This document shows positions 59,105 to 64,000 of a stretch of 64,000 bases of DNA, piece by piece. A program made the position numbers and the translations under genes. Numbering within the stretch: position 1 is the first letter of the stretch; every line of letters begins with the position of its first letter. The stretch covers positions 558,001-622,000 of the forward strand of contig BQMF02000009.1 in NCBI GenBank assembly GCA_027922465.2, given 5' to 3'. Source of the stretch: Turritopsis dohrnii (lineage: Eukaryota > Cnidaria > Hydrozoa > Anthoathecata > Oceaniidae). The notes under the pieces are model-generated. The model saw only the letters and a list, made by a program, of their open reading frames with translations. It was not told where the DNA came from and searched no databases.

Positions 59105-59419
59105 ATGGCGGAAATACAGCAAGAAAGTGACCCAGATGTGACAAGTGAATTGGTCTTGTCGAAATTTTGTGGCAGAAGACTTGATAATCTTATCTGTGCG
59201 TTCTTTGGTAATACTATACGAAACTTGTCTGATTGTGGCAGAAGACATGACAATCTTATTACGTTCTTCGGTAATACCATACGAAATTCGTCTGATTGCA
59301 AACGCATAGTTTGCCCCATATCGTTTCCAATGATGTTCGATGGATTGAAATCATACAGATGGCAATTTCAGACATTATTTTCTTTACGGTTATCCAAACG
59401 AATGAATTTCAAAACATAG
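59105..59419 (+). CDS. short-peptide family copy 3 (104 aa)
   Basis: Begins MAEIQQESDPDVTSELVLSK, the best match to the 63362 copy: across the first 19 codons eight bases differ and seven are silent. A unit of about 22 residues is then tandemly repeated (CGRRLDNLICAFFGNTIRN, then CGRRHDNLITFFGNTIRN), encoded at about 59167-59298. No signal peptide. Not recognised; it may be a first exon or a small gene. Confidence 0.5.
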   Translation: MAEIQQESDPDVTSELVLSKFCGRRLDNLICAFFGNTIRNLSDCGRRHDNLITFFGNTIRNSSDCKRIVCPISFPMMFDGLKSYRWQFQTLFSLRLSKRMNFKT

Positions 59420-60092
59420 GTGTGGGTGTGTACATACGAGTTTGGCTTGGTGACGAATTTTTATTTATTTTTTTGTTTATCCTGTAAATATTGTTAAGAT
59501 CAGAATCGACCTCGTACCCAGGGCTTCTCTGCAAAACGTTCGCATGAAAAATGGCTTTAGAGTATGCGTACAGTTAACACAATTCTATCCGTAGTCAATG
59601 ATTCTTTTGCTTTTAATGACAAGAGTTTTCAAATCTGGCAAATACTTTAACATGTGAAACCGAGATGGTCAGTAGTATTCCTTTTGACTTTTCAGCACAA
59701 GATGTCCGGCATAAAAAGTGTTCATGTAACCAGCCTCTCAGTTCAAAAAAAATTCAAATTGTGAAAATGGTATTAACCAAACCAATCAACAAATGTTTGT
59801 TTCGACTGACCTATTTAGAAACACCACAAGTTATTTGTACTCATATGACATCAAGTTAATAAGTGTTGTTTACAATCTTGTACACGTGCAATACTTCATG
59901 CATTTAATGCTTAAAATAATGCTTAAAGAATGTTATTATTTTTGTTATTATTTGTACATATATATAAATATATAAATAGCATATGATCCTTTATAAACAT
60001 AAAATAGTCTTTTTTGTGGTTACAATGGATAAAAAAATTGCTTACGTAACTTAACCCAATAGTTTTCTACAAAGAAATCTCCACGAGAGAGC
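59420..60092. other. spacer, nothing supported
   Basis: AT-rich with short ORFs only (59665-59859 is the longest, no motif). Confidence 0.35.
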
Positions 60093-60620
60093 CAATCATT
60101 TACCTGCCTCTCCTCCAATCATTTACCTGCCTCTCCTCCAATCATTTACCTACCTCTCCTCCAATCATTTACCTACCTCTCCTCCAATCATTTACCTACC
60201 TCTCCTCCAATCATTTACCTGCCTCTCCTCCAATCATTTACCTACCTCTCCTCCAATCATTTACCTGCCTCTCCTCCAATCATTTACCTGCCTCTCCTCC
60301 AATCATTTACCTACCTCTCCTCCAATCATTTACCTACCTCTCCTCCAATCATTTACCTACCTCTCCTCCAATCATTTACCTACCTCTCCTCCGATCATTT
60401 ACCTACCTCTCCTCCGATCATTTACCTACCTCTCCTCCGATCATTTACCTACCTCTCCTCCGATCATTTACCTGCCTCTCCTCCGATCATTTACCTACCT
60501 CTCCTCCGATCATTTACCTGCCTCTCCTCCGATCATTTACCTGCCTCTCCTCCGATCATTTACCTACCTCTCCTCCGATCATTTACCTACCTCTCCTCCA
60601 ATCATTTACCTACTTCTCCT
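60093..60620 (+). repeat. 23-bp minisatellite, about 23 copies
   Basis: Unit CAATCATTTACCTACCTCTC plus CTC, with two main variants (CTACC or CTGCC; CCAATC or CCGATC). The CCGATC variants form one block in the second half, showing local spread. The first unit is fused to CTCCACGAGAGAGC, a block also present inverted at 57213-57237. Confidence 0.95.
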
Positions 60621-60937
60621 GTTTGCGCTTTTGATATTTGTCAGCTGCTCGTGTCTAGACCCATTTATTGAAGGATTCCCACTGCTGACATCACCATACT
60701 GCAACCCGCAATGGTTGATGGTTCAACTCGCTTAGCACAAAAACATTTTTGTTTCCAAGTATGGTGTCGGAAGTTTCCATGTGATAAAAAAAATTCGATT
60801 TTCCATTGCTATTCCGATATGGTATTTTCTTCAACAGATTATACCGAAAGCCAGTATACAATGAGATGAGCTTGGATTCAGTTCGTTATATAAAGTAGGT
60901 TTTCTAAGGAAGGAGAAAACGGAGTTAGTTTGGCTGT

Positions 60938-61018
60938 ATCGAGAGATCGTAATATCGAGAGATCGTAATATCGAGAGATCGTAATATCGAGAAATCGTAA
61001 TATCGAGAGATCGTAATA
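60938..61018 (+). repeat. 16-bp tandem repeat, 5 copies, inverted at 62346
   Basis: Unit ATCGAGAGATCGTAAT repeated five times. The inverted unit (ATTACGATCTCGAT, shorter) occurs about three times at 62346-62392, so the two arrays bracket 1.3 kb like the arms of a foldback element. Confidence 0.8.
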
Positions 61019-61212
61019 CCGTGAGAGATAGTTATGCCATTTAACGAGTTATCGATGATTTAATAAAAGATGAAGAAAATGCTTTTGAACTCTTACTAAT
61101 GCAGACGAAACTGCAGCATGTCTAATAAAAGGTAAAACTTAAGCTTCTGAGTTGCGTTGATATTTGTGGATTAAGCTTATGAATAAAATGAATCTGAAGT
61201 GTATATGAGCAC

Positions 61213-61320
61213 AAATGCACTCGCTACGAATGCACTCGCTACGAATGCACTCGCTACAAATGCACTCGCTACGAATGCACTCGCTACGAATGCACTCGTT
61301 ACGAATGCACTCGCTACGAA
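61213..61320 (+). repeat. 15-bp minisatellite, 7 copies
   Basis: Seven copies of AATGCACTCGCTACG. Being a multiple of three it stays open on both strands (TNALA repeats on +), which explains the apparent ORFs 61199-61387 and 61139-61342. No reason to call it coding. Confidence 0.95.
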
Positions 61321-61493
61321 ACCATTCTGGCCGAAGCCCCACAATTCAAAACTGGTAGAATTTCTGGCCCTGTATGACCGAGACTGAAGCTGTCTGTTGA
61401 AACCTCATACTGCTAACAAGTAGCATGTATCGGTCACAAAACTAAAAAAATGCTAACAAATCCAGTTTTTATATAAAAAAAGGAGGGATATAA

Positions 61494-61658
61494 CAGTGGC
61501 GGATCTAAAGGTATGTCGAAATTTGTGTAGGAGAGTGTTAGCAATCTAACCATAAAAGAAAAGCGTTCAAATAATCCCATTGGTAATATAAATTGAATTC
61601 ACAAATTATGTTAATACTCTCCTACACAAATTTCGACATACCTCTAGATCCGCCACTG
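61494..61658. mobile_element. 165-bp MITE with 6-bp target duplication
   Basis: Ends CAGTGGCGGATCTAAAGGTA and TACCTCTAGATCCGCCACTG; arms of about 45 bases are nearly perfect. Direct duplication ATATAA on each side (61488-61493 and 61659-61664). Non-coding. Confidence 0.9.
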
Positions 61659-61756
61659 ATATAATAGACCTTTTAAGAAACTATACTGTTTTTTTTAACT
61701 TTCGAACGCGTAGCTTAAAAGCATAAAAAATGTCAACAAAAGAACGTCTGATATAT

Positions 61757-61877
61757 ACCACGGTCATGTATGTTAGGTTATTTACCACGGTCATGTATGT
61801 TACATTATTTACCACGGTCATGTATGTTACATTATTTACCACGGTCATGTATGTTAGGTTATTTACCACGGTCATGT
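61757..61877 (+). repeat. 27-bp minisatellite, 4.5 copies
   Basis: Unit ACCACGGTCATGTATGTTAG plus GTTATTT (or CATTATTT variant). In frame on both strands because 27 is divisible by three; overlapping ORFs are by-products. Confidence 0.95.
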
Positions 61878-62345
61878 TGGGGCGTTTTGAAAGTTTTATT
61901 ACTATGAGCCTGAGGGTGATTCTTAAAATATTCATGAATTTTGTTGAATTTGAGCCTCACGATTCTTACAAAAACAATTCTTATTAAAAAACAGTGTAGG
62001 TCACAACAGCTATTGCCTCATTTTCAAGCTGTACAATAATGGTATATTTGCGTCGTTCATGAAAGAAAAAATAGCTGCAATATCCTTTAATTAATGTGAA
62101 TTTCTCACGTCATTCAAAACAATGGAAAAAACAAATTGAAATATAGATAGATTACGAGGAAGTGCACAAATGTGTTGAAATCACTGCGTAGGAGTACGTT
62201 TCTATAGAAATACGCACATTATTTCATTGAAAATGCTAGAGCATAGACGCTGCAATGACTTTTCTGATGACTTTGACCACTGATGTTCGAATAGCGACCA
62301 TATTAGAGTAGCAGACTGAAAGAAACTCATTAGTCCTCTCAAAGA

Positions 62346-62392
62346 ATCTCGATATTACGATCTCGACATTACGATCTCGATATTACGATCTC
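62346..62392 (-). repeat. inverted partner of the 60938 array, 3 copies
   Basis: Three units of ATTACGATCTCGAT or ATTACGATCTCGAC, the reverse complement of the 60938-61018 unit with two bases lost. Confidence 0.75.
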
Positions 62393-63017
62393 AATACAAT
62401 AGAACTGAATTCAAGTTACTGTCAAGGTTCCTTTGAGTCGAGTTCCTTTGCGTTTGTAAGTTTCCGTTTTTTCTTAGGAAAACATCTTTAAAAGTGAAGA
62501 GATCTTCACATTTTCGAATCAGAGAGCCAATACACATTCTATAATATTTCTTTAAATACATTACCGTACAGCGGCCCTATTCAAGATGGCCCTTGATGGC
62601 ATTAACATTCATGATGTGATGTTATACAGCCAGATTGTTTGTCTGTGTTGGTATGACGACCGTGAATGTTTGATTAATAACGACAACGCCAATAAAGGTC
62701 GGCGTAAATAAGATCGACATTAGATAAAGGTCGGGTTTAAATAAGGTTTTACAGAATACGACAAACTTCAATATCTTTCAGTAAGTATCTCTATTATACA
62801 TCGACCGTACTTTGGACTGAAGCTTAATATCATCAATACAAAATAAACAACAGGAAGTCTTAATAACGTAATACCAGTTCTCCAAACTTAATGACAATAA
62901 GATAAGTATGTTACACTATATATATATATACACTATATACGAGAAAAGGTCCAATGCCGTAACTATCTTTTTCACTTTTACATGTTTTCATGTTTTTACT
63001 TGTCCAAAACTCTTACA
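62393..63017. other. spacer, nothing supported
   Basis: AT-rich, with a short (TA)n near 62917-62932. No gene recognised. Confidence 0.35.
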
Positions 63018-63362
63018 TTACTTCTGTGTGAAAACCATGAAATCGGAAAAATCACGCCACGCATGTCGATTGTCCTTTAATGTTTGTTGACAGAAACGGT
63101 GCATCAGGTTGAAGCGACATCGTTCAAAGAACCATCTAGACCATCTCTTCGCAATGCCATTCTTTTCGATCATATTAAATATAGCCAAAGTTTTAGAGAC
63201 AAAACGATTGTACTCCTTGTCATGCTTAGTAGGTTTAAATGCAATAATAGCATCAAGCTTCTTCATCGCCAGTAACTTACTATCAAGCTTTTTGTTGCAA
63301 AATCTCGTTAAGACCAATTCACTTGTTACGTCTGGATCACTTTCTTGTTGAATTTCGGCCAT
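63018..63362 (-). CDS. short-peptide family copy 4 (114 aa)
   Basis: Begins MAEIQQESDPDVTSELVLT, then RFCNKKLD. A consensus donor (ATA|GTAAGTTA) at 63280-63279 falls just where similarity to the 59105 copy stops, so 63281-63362 may be a first coding exon. Alternatively the ORF is read through to 114 residues, the rest being Lys/Phe/Arg-rich without a recognised domain. Function unknown. Confidence 0.5.
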   Translation of the reverse strand: MAEIQQESDPDVTSELVLTRFCNKKLDSKLLAMKKLDAIIAFKPTKHDKEYNRFVSKTLAIFNMIEKNGIAKRWSRWFFERCRFNLMHRFCQQTLKDNRHAWRDFSDFMVFTQK

Positions 63363-64000
63363 TATAGTCAGTCACGCGTATAACAATGTTCTCAATAGCA
63401 ATCGAGCATGATTCTGAATGAATTCGCATTAACACTGTTTTTATACAATTTCTTGGCACTAATTACGGTCAGATGATGCAATTAATAGATGCTTTCTTTA
63501 GATAAGGAGACAAAAAAAGACATTTGGATATTAAAACCAAGATCACATCATTTTGCAACTGATTTGTTTTGGCAATGTTTACATCTAATTAGTGAAATAA
63601 TGTTTACATCTGATTGGTTTGATAATGCTATTCATACGTTGTTGAGCATTTCGCGGAAAACAATTATACCTGCATGAGCTGCGTAGCTATGGATACATAC
63701 ATTTTTGTTTTGCAATAAATCTATTAGAGCTTAGTTGAAATAATAGGTGTTTTCGAAAAAAAGTGAAAATTGTTTTTGTAATAATGACTTCATGAAATCA
63801 AATATCCATTCGAAAGAACGTTTTATACCGGAGGCCAAATATTCAGAGGCAGTGCAGACATCTAACAAAAGAGAAGGTGAAATGTGTTTAAATACAGTAA
63901 TCGCTTTCGCTGCGGTACGGTATGATACTTATTAGAGACGTAGCTAGAACACAGTCGAAATTTGTGAAGTCCCCTTCTCATTTTAAGTAGATCAGAAAAA
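63363..64000. other. window end, nothing supported
   Basis: AT-rich upstream region of the (-) short-peptide copy; short ORFs only. Confidence 0.35.

Noticed and set aside
60093..60620. CRISPR array
   Set aside because: Units are contiguous 23-base repeats without unique spacers, in animal DNA; it is a minisatellite.
61139..61387. ORFs with TNALA or RSECI repeats as repeat proteins
   Set aside because: They are translations of a 15-bp minisatellite that is open on both strands; no start context or flanking domain.
61681..61987. ORFs over the 27-bp array
   Set aside because: Unit length divisible by three makes both strands open; nothing else supports coding.

Overview
The window looks like nuclear DNA from an animal. 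It is AT-rich, it carries a multi-exon gene with GT-AG introns and AATAAA signals, and it is crowded with small inverted-repeat transposons, tRNA-derived SINE-like copies, pogo/Tigger remains and minisatellites. The GABA-B-type class C receptor, the duplicated PRRT-like seven-pass proteins and the repeat load fit an early-branching animal such as a cnidarian or sponge. That placement is inference and the species cannot be named from this sequence.

Layout. (1) 292-7286 (+): a 16-exon gene for a GABA-B-like class C GPCR, incomplete at its 5' end, with a MITE in one intron. (2) 9574-14535 (+): one uninterrupted 1653-codon ORF for a long coiled-coil protein with a central group of membrane segments; family not recognised. 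(3) 14.5-18 kb: AT-rich gene-poor DNA with a strong hairpin and a C30 tract. (4) About 18.18-21.83 kb: a DNA transposon with inverted termini, carrying a broken (-) gene with a C-terminal CXC cysteine domain. (5) 23.9-31.6 kb (-): two closely related single-exon seven-pass proteins and one pseudogene fragment, with nested MITEs between them. (6) 36.5-37.7 kb: a decayed Tigger-type transposase split by a SINE. (7) 38-64 kb: mostly repeats, with four scattered copies of an unrecognised short N-terminal peptide (38271, 39665, 59105 and 63362), an ankyrin pseudogene fragment and a two-exon secreted cationic peptide gene at 53081-53454 (-).

How the genes relate. No pathway or operon-like logic links them. 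The receptor is probably a surface neuromodulator-type receptor and the seven-pass pair are membrane proteins of unknown role. The rest of the window mainly records transposition. The best signals for new biology are the TIR-bounded element with the CXC gene, the short-peptide family whose copies differ mostly at silent sites, the gene-conversion-like patchwork of the seven-pass pair, the secreted lysine-rich peptide, and a MITE-in-MITE insertion with its empty site preserved elsewhere in the window. Exon boundaries were read by eye from splice signals, reading phase and family resemblance; no alignment or transcript data were available.
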